Origin: JANYGA01 sp031420415
Lineage (GTDB): Bacteria > Vulcanimicrobiota > Vulcanimicrobiia > Vulcanimicrobiales > Vulcanimicrobiaceae
DNA length: 64,000 bases
Reading direction: 5' to 3'
Assembly: GCA_031420415.1 (NCBI GenBank)
Contig: JANOMT010000037.1
Coordinates: forward strand, 10,720-74,719
Made by a program: the position numbers and the translations under genes. Below the pieces are notes generated by a model. That model did no database searches. It saw only the letters and a program-made list of their open reading frames with translations, and was not told where the DNA came from. Shown here in pieces: positions 25,220 to 32,788 of this stretch. Each line of letters begins with the position of its first letter. Positions within the stretch are counted from its first letter, which is position 1.

Positions 25220-26371
25220 CTATCTCCAAGCAATTCGTGCGGCGGCGATCTCTTCGCGTACGGAGGCGTCGCCTTCGAGCGTCGCCGCCCGCGCCAGAGC
25301 ACGCGCGGCCGCGGGCGAGCCGATGCGCCCGAGCGCCCAGGCGACGTGGCCGCGCACGAGGGCGTGCGGATCGTGGGTGAGGCTCGTGGCGAGTGCGGGC
25401 ACGGTCGCGCGATCGAGCATATTCCCGAGTACGACGGCTGCATTGCGACGTAAGATTGCCGCCCCGCGCCAGCCCATCGCCGTCCCACGATAGACGCGTT
25501 TGTACGTCGAACTCCGTAGCGCGAGTAACTCGAGTAAGGCGGGCGCGGCCACACTCGCGTTCTTCGGTGCGAACGCCGGGTCGATCGCGGTTCGCGCGTT
25601 GCGCGTGGGCGGGCACGCGAGGCCGCAAAGATCGCAACCCCAGAGCCAGTCACCCACGAGCGGTCGCAGCGCACGCGGAATCGCATCGGTGCGTTGCGTG
25701 AGATCGGAGATGCACCGCGTTGCATCGATCGTATAATCGCCCCGGAGCGCGCCCGTCGGACATGCGACGACGCAACGCGTACAGGACCCGCACGACTTTT
25801 TGAGCGGCTCGTCGGAGGCCAGTTCGAGCGTGGTCACGATCTCACCCAAAAAAACGAACGACCCGATTCCAGGCGCGATGAGGTTCGTATGTTTACCGAT
25901 CCAGCCGAGCCCGGCCGCAAACGCGAAAGCACGCTCGGCTATTGGCGCGGTGTCGCAGACCACGCGCGTAACGGACGCCCCCGCGTCAACGTCGAGCGCG
26001 CGTGCGATACGGTCGAGCAGCGCGCGAACGTAATGGTGATAATCGCTCGACCAGGCGTAATTCGAAACGCGTCCACGTAGGGGCGCGTCGCCCGATTTCG
26101 CGCGCTCGGCAACGAACCGCGCGTAGGGAATCGCGACGCAGATGACGCTTCGAGCCCCGAGTAGGATCGCGCGCGGATCGCTTGCTTTTCGCGCATACGT
26201 CTCGTCGAAGCCCCACGTTGCGAGATCGCCCCGAGCGAACGATGCCGCGAGAGCATCGTAGGTCGCAACCGACGCATCGGCGGCAGCGATCGCGACGCGC
26301 ACGGCACCCGCGCCCGCAGCGATACGCCGCACCGTCGCCGCACGCTCGATCGCATCGCTCGATGCGTTCAC
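25220..26371 (-). CDS. queG: Epoxyqueuosine reductase (QueG)
   Basis: Cobalamin- and iron-sulfur-dependent enzyme for the last step of queuosine synthesis in tRNA. The 383-aa protein shows the N-terminal fold with SNYAWSSDYHHYVRALLDRI and FVFLGEIVTTLEL, then the two [4Fe-4S] motifs CGSCTRCVVACPTGAL and WGCDLCGLACPPTRN, and a C-terminal HEAT-like repeat (ALATSLTHDPHALVRGHVAWALGRIGS). GTG start at 26369-26371; no clear ribosome-binding site. It lies 12 bases after moeB. Its need for cobalamin fits the adenosyltransferase elsewhere in the window only loosely. Confidence 0.93.
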   Translation of the reverse strand: MNASSDAIERAATVRRIAAGAGAVRVAIAAADASVATYDALAASFARGDLATWGFDETYARKASDPRAILLGARSVICVAIPYARFVAERAKSGDAPLRGRVSNYAWSSDYHHYVRALLDRIARALDVDAGASVTRVVCDTAPIAERAFAFAAGLGWIGKHTNLIAPGIGSFVFLGEIVTTLELASDEPLKKSCGSCTRCVVACPTGALRGDYTIDATRCISDLTQRTDAIPRALRPLVGDWLWGCDLCGLACPPTRNARTAIDPAFAPKNASVAAPALLELLALRSSTYKRVYRGTAMGWRGAAILRRNAAVVLGNMLDRATVPALATSLTHDPHALVRGHVAWALGRIGSPAAARALARAATLEGDASVREEIAAARIAWR

Positions 26372-26383
26372 GATAGCGTCGCG

Positions 26384-27505
26384 TTAGAAGGCATCGAACG
26401 ACGCGTCGATCACCGCGTATGCCAGTAACCCTCCGCGCAAATGTTGCAGACGACGCAATCCCGCGTCGTGCAAGCGCGCGACCGCCCAACGTGAATTCGT
26501 GCCGATGCGGCACGCGACCACGTACGTTTTCGTCGCGTCGAGTTCGTGCATTCGTGCTTCGAGCTGCGAGAGGGGTAGCGCGAGCGACCCTGCGGGCGCA
26601 CCGAAAATTGCTTCGTGCGGCTCGCGTACGTCGAGGACGATCGCATCCGGATTCGCCGCTAAAAACGCGTCGAGTTCGCTCGCTTCGAGTTCGGGAACCG
26701 TGAGCGATGCGGGCGCGGTCGGTGCCACGTCCGCGACGTCGACGATCGTTGCGTGCGCGCCGTGCAGCGCGCAGTGCGGATCGCTCTCGATCGCAATCTC
26801 GCGCGTGCGCGCGCCGAGCGCATCGACGAGCAGCAAGCGGCCCACGAGCGTCTCGCCGATTCCGAGAATGAGCTTGAGTGCTTCGTTCGCCTGCCAGGTG
26901 CCGACGATGCCCGCGAGCACGCCGAGCACGCCGCCCTCCGCACACGATGGCACGCTGCCCTCGGGTGGCGGTTCGGGAAAGAGACAGCGATAACAAGGAC
27001 CGTTCGGTGCGAAAACGGCGACCTGGCCGTCGAAGCGAAAAATCGAGCCGTAGACGTCGGGTTTACTCTCGAGACGCGCGGCATCGTTGATGAGATACCG
27101 CGCGCCGAACGTATCGGTCGCGTCGACCACGAGATCGTATGCACGAACGAGTTCGCGCGCGTTGTTCGCATCGAGACGCAGCGGATATGCTTCGACTGCG
27201 ACCTGCGCGTTGAGCGCTGCGATGCGTTCCGCGACGACGTCGACTTTGCGCCGACCCACGTCGCTCGTCGCGTAGATCACTTGGCGCTGCAAATTCGTGA
27301 TGTCGACCGTATCGTCATCGACGATGCCGATTCGTCCGACGCCGGCCGCCGCGAGATACTGCAGCACGGGCACGCCGAGCCCACCCGCACCGATAACGAG
27401 TACCCGCGCGCGAGCGAGTTTTTCTTGGCCGGCGAGGCCGACTTCGGGAATGAGCAGATGGCGGCTGTAGCGGCGCAGATCCCGCCGACCGGCCAAGGTG
27501 CTCAC
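26384..27505 (-). CDS. moeB: MoeB/ThiF-type adenylyltransferase with C-terminal rhodanese domain
   Basis: Activates the C-terminal Gly-Gly of a ubiquitin-like sulfur carrier (MoaD here) by adenylation, and the rhodanese domain can supply sulfur. In the 373-aa protein the E1-like domain shows RYSRHLLIPEVGLAGQEKL, ATP-binding VIGAGGLGVPVLQYLAAAGVG, DVGRRK and DATDTFGARYLIND. The rhodanese part (about 265-373) has IVLDVREPHE and the active-site loop VVACRIGTNSRWA with its cysteine. The zinc site is unusual: CYRC is present, but the second pair reads C-A-L-H. The GTG at 27503-27505 overlaps the hydrolase stop (GTGA). Confidence 0.9.
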   Translation of the reverse strand: MSTLAGRRDLRRYSRHLLIPEVGLAGQEKLARARVLVIGAGGLGVPVLQYLAAAGVGRIGIVDDDTVDITNLQRQVIYATSDVGRRKVDVVAERIAALNAQVAVEAYPLRLDANNARELVRAYDLVVDATDTFGARYLINDAARLESKPDVYGSIFRFDGQVAVFAPNGPCYRCLFPEPPPEGSVPSCAEGGVLGVLAGIVGTWQANEALKLILGIGETLVGRLLLVDALGARTREIAIESDPHCALHGAHATIVDVADVAPTAPASLTVPELEASELDAFLAANPDAIVLDVREPHEAIFGAPAGSLALPLSQLEARMHELDATKTYVVACRIGTNSRWAVARLHDAGLRRLQHLRGGLLAYAVIDASFDAF

Positions 27506-28221
27506 CGCGGGTGCCGTTCGCCGAGCCAGGCGAGGACCGCTGCCCGAGCGTGTTCGCCCGCGTTCGTATGATCGCTTGCGATCGTGACGTAGGTTTTGGG
27601 CTCGGGGGCGCGCTCGAAGAGCTCGCGTGAGCTCGCGTGCGAGACCATACCGTCGCGTTCGGCTGCAATGTAGAGCACGGGACGACCCGCAAGCCCCGCG
27701 AGCGCCGCATCGAGCACGAGTTCCGTCGCGAGCACGAGCTCCGGCAACGTCAGCCCAACCACATACGCGGAGCGCAGATCGACGACGCCGCCACGCGCGA
27801 TCGCCGCGAGCGCCGAAGGACGACCGTATCCCGTCGCAATGGAGACCGCGCCTGCGATCTCGGGATCGTCGGCGCACGCGCGTAGCGCCGTCGTCGCACC
27901 CATGCTGTGCCCGATCGTGTAAATGGGTCCGGGGTACGTGGCACGCGCGTAGGCGACGGCCGCTGCGATCGTGTCCGTGAGGTCGTCGATCGACGTGAGA
28001 CAGCCGCCACTGCTCCCGAGTTTATGGCCGGGAAAATCGACGGCGATCGTTCGGAAGCCGTGGCTTGCGAGAAAGGCGCAGAGAAAATCGAGGTTGTGCT
28101 TCGAGCTGGAATACCCGTGACCGACGACGAGCGTTACGTCGCGCGGGCGACGTGGTTCGTAATCGAGCGCTGCGATCGTGCCGCCATTTCGCGTTGCGAG
28201 GCGCAGCAGTTCGAGCTTCAC
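27502..28221 (-). CDS. Alpha/beta hydrolase
   Basis: A 239-aa single-domain alpha/beta hydrolase, with the oxyanion region VGHGYSSSKHN, the nucleophile elbow YTIGHSMGATTAL (GHSMG), the acid in IAAERDGMVS and the histidine near SDHTNAGEH. Family members include lysophospholipases and esterases; the substrate is unknown. The GTG at 28219-28221 is preferred over an upstream GTG because it overlaps the moaE stop (GTGA), the junction style used throughout this operon. It is embedded in the molybdopterin operon between moaE and moeB. Confidence 0.8.
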   Translation of the reverse strand: MKLELLRLATRNGGTIAALDYEPRRPRDVTLVVGHGYSSSKHNLDFLCAFLASHGFRTIAVDFPGHKLGSSGGCLTSIDDLTDTIAAAVAYARATYPGPIYTIGHSMGATTALRACADDPEIAGAVSIATGYGRPSALAAIARGGVVDLRSAYVVGLTLPELVLATELVLDAALAGLAGRPVLYIAAERDGMVSHASSRELFERAPEPKTYVTIASDHTNAGEHARAAVLAWLGERHPR

Positions 28222-28646
28222 GGCAGCGGGGACACGTTCTCGCGCCACGACGCGTCGCCACCCGTGTAGTGTTCTTTTTTGAAGATCGCAACGCGTTTTT
28301 TGAGCTCGTCGATCGCGTACTCACAGGCATCGAATGCAGCCGCACGATGCGCGGATGCGACCGCGATTGCGACGGCGGCTTCACCGAGCGAGAGGATCCC
28401 GAGCCGGTGCACGATGGCGACACGCGCTGGCCCGAATTTCTCCGACGCCTCCGCGCCGATCGCGCGTAGCTCGGCGAGCGCGAGATCGCCGTGCGCTTCG
28501 TACGAAAGCCCCGTGACCGAGCGATCGTCATCGCTTCGTTCGCGAACGTAACCGACGAACGTGACGAGCCCACCCATCGCGTCGTTCCGCACGGCGCGAA
28601 CCACGGCATCGACATCGATCGCCAAATCCGTTAAGGCATACAGCAT
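28218..28646 (-). CDS. moaE: Molybdopterin synthase catalytic subunit
   Basis: Large subunit of molybdopterin synthase; inserts two sulfurs from thiocarboxylated MoaD into cyclic pyranopterin monophosphate. The 142-aa protein shows GGLVTFVGYVRERSDDD, GLSYEAHGDLALAEL, IVHRLGILSLGEAAVAIAVASAHR, AFDACEYAIDELKKRVAIFKKEHYT and the end GDASWREN. The ATG at 28644-28646 overlaps the moaD stop (ATGA). The catalytic lysines in KKRVAIFKKE are present. Confidence 0.95.
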   Translation of the reverse strand: MLYALTDLAIDVDAVVRAVRNDAMGGLVTFVGYVRERSDDDRSVTGLSYEAHGDLALAELRAIGAEASEKFGPARVAIVHRLGILSLGEAAVAIAVASAHRAAAFDACEYAIDELKKRVAIFKKEHYTGGDASWRENVSPLP

Positions 28647-28891
28647 CAGCCGCCTCCGAACGGCGGTAGGAGGCCGAGTTCGTCGCCGTCGGCGAGCGTC
28701 GTCGCTGCGTCGACGAAGGCCCCGTTGCGCACGAGTCGCGTCGAGCGTTCGAGTGGCGCGAGGGTGGGAAACTCGCGCGAGAGACCGGCCCACACCGCAC
28801 CCGCGGTCGCACCCGCATCGATGCTGCGCTCGAGTGAATCCGACCCGACGATCTCGCGGATACGCGCGAATGGCAACACGCGGACGATCAT
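28646..28891 (-). CDS. moaD: Molybdopterin synthase sulfur carrier subunit
   Basis: Ubiquitin-fold protein whose C-terminal glycine is thiocarboxylated. The 81-aa protein starts MIVRVLPFARIREIVG and ends DELGLLPPFGGG, the required Gly-Gly-type tail, with the typical GD-E-L-G-L-LPP strand. The ATG at 28889-28891 is preferred over a longer upstream reading because the fold begins here. It immediately precedes moaE (one-base to four-base overlap ATGA), the standard pairing. Confidence 0.93.
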   Translation of the reverse strand: MIVRVLPFARIREIVGSDSLERSIDAGATAGAVWAGLSREFPTLAPLERSTRLVRNGAFVDAATTLADGDELGLLPPFGGG

Positions 28892-28893
28892 GC

Positions 28894-29154
28894 CTAATAT
28901 CCGCCGAGGTCGGGCGTGTACCCGCGTTCGGCGAGCCATTTGCGCGAATCGTCGTGCAAGCCGAGGAGGTCGATCCGACTGCACGTCATCTTATGCAACA
29001 TCACTTCCCAAAAGTGGCGCGGCTGCGCGAAGACGTCGTCGGGGATCGCGTTGTGTTCGCGCGAAAAATCTCGTAGCGCTTCCCAATCGCGCGCGGCGAG
29101 CAGATTGCGCAGATCCGATTCGTATTCGGGCGTGGGCTCGCCGGAGTCGATCAT
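28894..29154 (-). CDS. Small protein of unknown function in the molybdopterin operon
   Basis: I do not recognise the family. It is an 86-aa, mostly helical protein: acidic N-terminus (MIDSGEPTPEYESDLRN), then LLAARDWEALRDFSREHN, DVFAQPRHFWEVMLHKMTCSRID, and a tail SRKWLAERGYTPDLGGY. There is no signal peptide and only one cysteine. Its ATG overlaps the stop of the HAD gene (ATGA), and its stop lies two bases before the moaD start, so it is tightly coupled on both sides. This placement hints at a role linked to cofactor synthesis, but nothing in the sequence proves it. Confidence 0.6.
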   Translation of the reverse strand: MIDSGEPTPEYESDLRNLLAARDWEALRDFSREHNAIPDDVFAQPRHFWEVMLHKMTCSRIDLLGLHDDSRKWLAERGYTPDLGGY

Positions 29155-29957
29155 ACGGGTCGCGCCTGCGCGAGTGAGACGAAGCGTTCGATGGCGAGCG
29201 CGACGCCGTCCTCGGTATTGCTCGCCGTCACGTAACGCACGCTCTGACGCACTTCGGGCAACGCGTTTGCCATCGCGACCCCGACGCCCGCCCATCGCAA
29301 CATCGGCACGTCGTTGCGCGAATCGCCGATCGCGAGCACACGCTCGGGCAAGATCTGGAAATCCGCACAGAGCTGCTTGAGGGCGTTTTCCTTACTCGCG
29401 AGCTGGCTCAGGACCGCGCATTCATCGAACTCGCCCCAAGTCTCGTAGCGAAAGTTTAGCGGTAAATCACCGAACTCGGCCCGCATCGCAGCAACCGACT
29501 CTTTGCCGAGGAATCGCAAGAAAGTCGGCGCCTCGTGCAGGATATCGGCGAACGTTTTCGCCTCGCGCCACGCGGGGCCGACCATGTCATCCATGTAGAC
29601 ACGCGAGCCTTCCAGACGCCAGAAATATTCTTCCGCGTAAATCGCGAGCGAAAGCCCCTTGGCCTCGGCGAATTCGACCATCGACTTGGCATACTGGAGC
29701 GGTACGGGACGGTGTTCGAGCGTGCGATTCGCCCCGAAATCCTTCGTCAGCGCGCCATGACAGCAGATCACCGGCAAATTTAAATTGAGGTCGCGCGAAA
29801 TGCGAACGGGGAGATCGGTCCCCCGGCCCGTCACGAGCACGACGCGAACGCCGTTTTCGAGGGAACGTCGGATGGCGGCCCGATTGCGGGCGGAGATTTC
29901 GTCATCCGGTGAGAGGAGCGTGCCGTCGAGATCGAGGGCGATAAGATCGATGCGCAT
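29151..29957 (-). CDS. Cof-type HAD-superfamily phosphatase
   Basis: A 268-aa HAD hydrolase with a C2b cap. Motif I is LIALDLDGTLL with the nucleophilic Asp, motif II VVLVTGRG, motif III lysine near ASKENALKQL, and motif IV AIGDSRNDVPML. Members dephosphorylate sugar phosphates, flavin or pyridoxal phosphate; substrate not predictable. The ATG at 29955-29957 follows GGAG by four bases. It is the first gene of the nine-gene run that ends at moaA. Confidence 0.88.
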   Translation of the reverse strand: MRIDLIALDLDGTLLSPDDEISARNRAAIRRSLENGVRVVLVTGRGTDLPVRISRDLNLNLPVICCHGALTKDFGANRTLEHRPVPLQYAKSMVEFAEAKGLSLAIYAEEYFWRLEGSRVYMDDMVGPAWREAKTFADILHEAPTFLRFLGKESVAAMRAEFGDLPLNFRYETWGEFDECAVLSQLASKENALKQLCADFQILPERVLAIGDSRNDVPMLRWAGVGVAMANALPEVRQSVRYVTASNTEDGVALAIERFVSLAQARPV

Positions 29958-30068
29958 GGGGCTCCGAACCGTTAGAGGAGGCGCAGCTGCGCTCCTGTGC
30001 TCGCAGCATTCCAACGTCGGGGGCACACCTTGAAACGAGCATGTGGAGGCTTACGTTATACGGGCATC

Positions 30069-30464
30069 ATGACGCCGCTTTCATCACGCATCGCGCTCGC
30101 GATTGCCCTCGCAGCATTCGCGACTTCTGCCGCGCCTGCGTTCGCCGCAGCGGGGTGTTCGAACGACGCGTTCACCGTTTCCGGCTCGGCGCTTACCGTC
30201 GAAATTTGCGCCCCCGTAACGCGGCCCATCGGTAAATCGCCGGTCCTCGCGATCGCGACGCTCACGGCACGCGGCCAGGCCACACTCGTGCGGAGAGTCT
30301 CGCTCGACGTCATCTCTTCGAATGAAGTGTCGCATACGATCGACGATGCGCCCTTGCAATCTCTTGGGATCGCCGGCACGCTCCACATGACGATCGGCTA
30401 CAAAGCCGGGGCCGTCCGCTTAGAGCACGCGCTACTCGTTCCCGGTGCCATCGCACTGAAATAG
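30069..30464 (+). CDS. Small exported protein of unknown function
   Basis: A 131-aa protein with a signal peptide (IALAIALAAFATSAAPAFAAA) and a mature part predicted to be beta-rich, with two cysteines (GCSNDAF and VEICAPV) that could form a disulfide. No family recognised. The ATG at 30069 is chosen for the signal peptide. It stands alone on the plus strand, divergent from the HAD operon. Confidence 0.6.
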   Translation: MTPLSSRIALAIALAAFATSAAPAFAAAGCSNDAFTVSGSALTVEICAPVTRPIGKSPVLAIATLTARGQATLVRRVSLDVISSNEVSHTIDDAPLQSLGIAGTLHMTIGYKAGAVRLEHALLVPGAIALK

Positions 30465-30502
30465 CCGCCAGGCGCAACCGCAGCGCGGTCGCTGCGTTTT
30501 CC

Positions 30503-30535
30503 TTGACAGCATGAGACGCCGATATATCGCATACT
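30503..30535 (+). promoter_or_regulatory. Weak promoter candidate before the ATP-grasp-like gene
   Basis: A perfect TTGACA at 30503-30508 is followed by AT-rich hexamers TATATC (14-base spacer) and CATACT (21-base spacer). Neither spacing is ideal, so only the -35 is convincing. It lies about 80-110 bases before the ATG at 30614. Confidence 0.3.
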
Positions 30536-30613
30536 CGAGCGCCAAGTTGCTCGACTGTCCCCCACCCGCCGCCACGCGCTCGTTTTACACGGACGCGGGG
30601 TAAGCGCTCTGCG

Positions 30614-32047
30614 ATGGGATGCACCGCGCTCGATCCGACCATGACCGCCCGCGACCAGGCGCTCTTCCTCAACGATAAGATGCCCGAAGGACTCTTCGCC
30701 GGCGTCGGAGTCGACCAAAGCCGCGTCGCCTGGCGACTCTCACCCGAACCCTTTTGGCTCTCGCCGCAAACGTACGCCGCGATCGAGAAATTGGGACCGG
30801 ATCTCCTCCGATTTTATCGGGCGCTCGCGAGCCTTTATCAGCGTAGCGCGCGCGGCACGGCGCCGGCCTTCATCGCGGAATATCTCGATATCGGCAAACC
30901 CGAATCGATGATCAAACTCGGGCGTCAAAATCGCTTCAAGGGCGAAATACCCGGCGTCATCCGACCCGACCTCATCCTCACCGACGGAGGCTTCATCGCA
31001 TCGGAGCTCGACAGCATCCCCGGCGGCATGGGCTTCGTCGGCGCGATGGCGCAAGCATATTGCGAACTCGGATATGATACCGTGGGCGATCGCGAAGGCA
31101 TGCTCGATGGTCTCGCCGCGATGCTCGCCGCGACCGCCGGCAACGCTTCTCCAACGACGGCGATGGTCGTATCGCAAGAAGCCGACGATTACCGCGCCGA
31201 GCTCGCCTGGCTCGCGGGCGCGATGAACGCACGCGGCCTCGGCGCGACCTATGTCTGTCGCCCCGAAGAGATCGTCTTCACCGAAGACGCGCTCTTCGTG
31301 CGCCTCCCCGACGGCGAAGAAAAAAAGATCGACGTCCTGTATCGAAACTTCGAACTCTTCGATCTGCTCAACGTCCCCAAGCAAGATCTGATGCTCTACG
31401 CGGCCCGCCATAACCGCGTGAAGATGACGCCGCCGCCCAAAGCGCATCTCGAAGAGAAACTTGCGTTCGCGCTCCTGCACCATCCCGCGCTCGCGAAGCT
31501 CTGGCGTGCCGAACTCGGCGATGCGATGACGCGTCTGCAGACGATTTTTCCCCAGACGTGGATTCTCGATCCGCGACCGTTTCCGCCGCAAGCCGCAATC
31601 GTGGGCCTTACGGCGGCAGGCGAGCCCGTGTATGCGTGGGATCAGCTCGTAGCACTCGGCAAGAGCGAGCGCGATTACGTCGTGAAACCCTCGGGCTTCT
31701 CCGAACTCGCGTGGGGCTCGCGCGGGGTAAAAGTCGCGAACGACCTCACGAAAGAAGATTGGGAGCTCACGCTCAACGACGCGCTCGCGTCATATTCCAA
31801 AACGCCGTATATTCTGCAACGTTTTCACAAGGGGAAGCGCGTTCGCGTACCCTATTTCGACCGAAAGACCGACGATATCGCAACGCTCGACGGGCGGGTT
31901 CGTTTATGTCCGTACTATTTCGTCGAGGGCGACGGCGTGAAACTCGGCGGCATCCTCGCGACGATCGCGCCGGCCGATAAGCGACTCATCCACGGCATGT
32001 CCGATGCCGTCATGTCGCCCTGCAGCGTCCGCGAAGGCGGCTACTAG
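30614..32047 (+). CDS. ATP-grasp-like protein of unknown function
   Basis: A 477-aa cytoplasmic-looking protein. Two blocks suggest an ATP-grasp or circularly permuted ATP-grasp fold: the middle SELDSIPGGMGFVGAMAQAYCELGYD, typical of conserved bacterial proteins of that group, and the C-terminal YVVKPSGFSELAWGSRGVKV with YILQRFHKGKRVRVPYF, where the lysine-glycine pattern resembles the ATP-binding loop. No product can be assigned. Its stop overlaps the end of phoU by four bases, head to head at the 3' ends. The start ATG at 30614 is the first in frame, and a second ATG ten codons on is possible. Confidence 0.5.
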   Translation: MGCTALDPTMTARDQALFLNDKMPEGLFAGVGVDQSRVAWRLSPEPFWLSPQTYAAIEKLGPDLLRFYRALASLYQRSARGTAPAFIAEYLDIGKPESMIKLGRQNRFKGEIPGVIRPDLILTDGGFIASELDSIPGGMGFVGAMAQAYCELGYDTVGDREGMLDGLAAMLAATAGNASPTTAMVVSQEADDYRAELAWLAGAMNARGLGATYVCRPEEIVFTEDALFVRLPDGEEKKIDVLYRNFELFDLLNVPKQDLMLYAARHNRVKMTPPPKAHLEEKLAFALLHHPALAKLWRAELGDAMTRLQTIFPQTWILDPRPFPPQAAIVGLTAAGEPVYAWDQLVALGKSERDYVVKPSGFSELAWGSRGVKVANDLTKEDWELTLNDALASYSKTPYILQRFHKGKRVRVPYFDRKTDDIATLDGRVRLCPYYFVEGDGVKLGGILATIAPADKRLIHGMSDAVMSPCSVREGGY

Positions 32048-32688
32048 GCCGCGCCTAGCATCTCTTTCGTATGCCAGGCCACGTTCTGAGCACGATCGCC
32101 GACACGTTCGAGATTCGTGAGAACGAAGAGCATGATCGTCCCGGCGCGGACCATGCCCGAATCGCTCTGCATTTCATCTTGAAGCGCCTCGATACCGCGC
32201 GCGTAGAGATCGTCGACTTCGTCATCGCGCGCGATGACGGCTTCGGCTAGCGTCGCGTCGCGTTCCGTATAGGCACGCATCACCATGCGCAACATCTCGG
32301 TCGCGATCGCGGCGATGCGACCGATTTCGACGCGCGCGGGGCGGATCGCGACATCGGAGAGTTTGATAGAATATTTGCTGATCTCGACTGCGTAATCGCC
32401 GACGCGCTCGAGGTCGGTCACGATTTCGAGCATCGCCGCCACTTGTCGCAGTTCGCCCGCAACGGGCTGTTGGCGCCAAATAAGTTCGATGCAGCTCTGC
32501 TCGACGCGGCGCCGTAACGCGTCGACGTCGTCGTCGCCCGCAATGACCCGCGCGGCGAGCGTCGTGTCGCGCTTTTCGAGCGAGATACATGCGGAATGAA
32601 CGGCATCGCCGACGAGCGCACCAAGGCGCACGACATCGAGGCGAGCCGCTTCTAGAGCTTCGTGGTAGGCGGTACGCATGGCGTTCAT
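32044..32688 (-). CDS. phoU: Phosphate signalling protein PhoU
   Basis: Two tandem three-helix PhoU units, 214 aa, modulating the phosphate two-component system and the Pst transporter. Each unit carries the E/D-x(3)-D metal motif: AALRRRVEQ region with VTDLERVGDYAVEISKYS in the first, and FVLTNLERVGDRAQNVAWHT in the second. A clear ribosome-binding site (AGAGGA) lies seven bases before the ATG at 32686-32688. No pst or phoB/phoR genes are adjacent. Confidence 0.93.
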   Translation of the reverse strand: MNAMRTAYHEALEAARLDVVRLGALVGDAVHSACISLEKRDTTLAARVIAGDDDVDALRRRVEQSCIELIWRQQPVAGELRQVAAMLEIVTDLERVGDYAVEISKYSIKLSDVAIRPARVEIGRIAAIATEMLRMVMRAYTERDATLAEAVIARDDEVDDLYARGIEALQDEMQSDSGMVRAGTIMLFVLTNLERVGDRAQNVAWHTKEMLGAA

Positions 32689-32739
32689 TCCGTTTCCTCT
32701 CCCAAGCGCGATATCTCCGCGCGAGCATATTCGACACGT

Positions 32740-32748
32740 AGTATATCA
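32740..32748 (-). promoter_or_regulatory. Extended -10 promoter candidate for phoU
   Basis: Minus strand reads TGA-TATACT, the same TGn plus TATACT layout seen before rpsB. The hexamer 17 bases upstream (CCAACC) is a poor -35. It lies about 50 bases before the phoU ATG. Confidence 0.5.
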
Positions 32749-32788
32749 CACGCGAGGGCAACGGTTGGACGAACCGGAAGCGTTCCGC

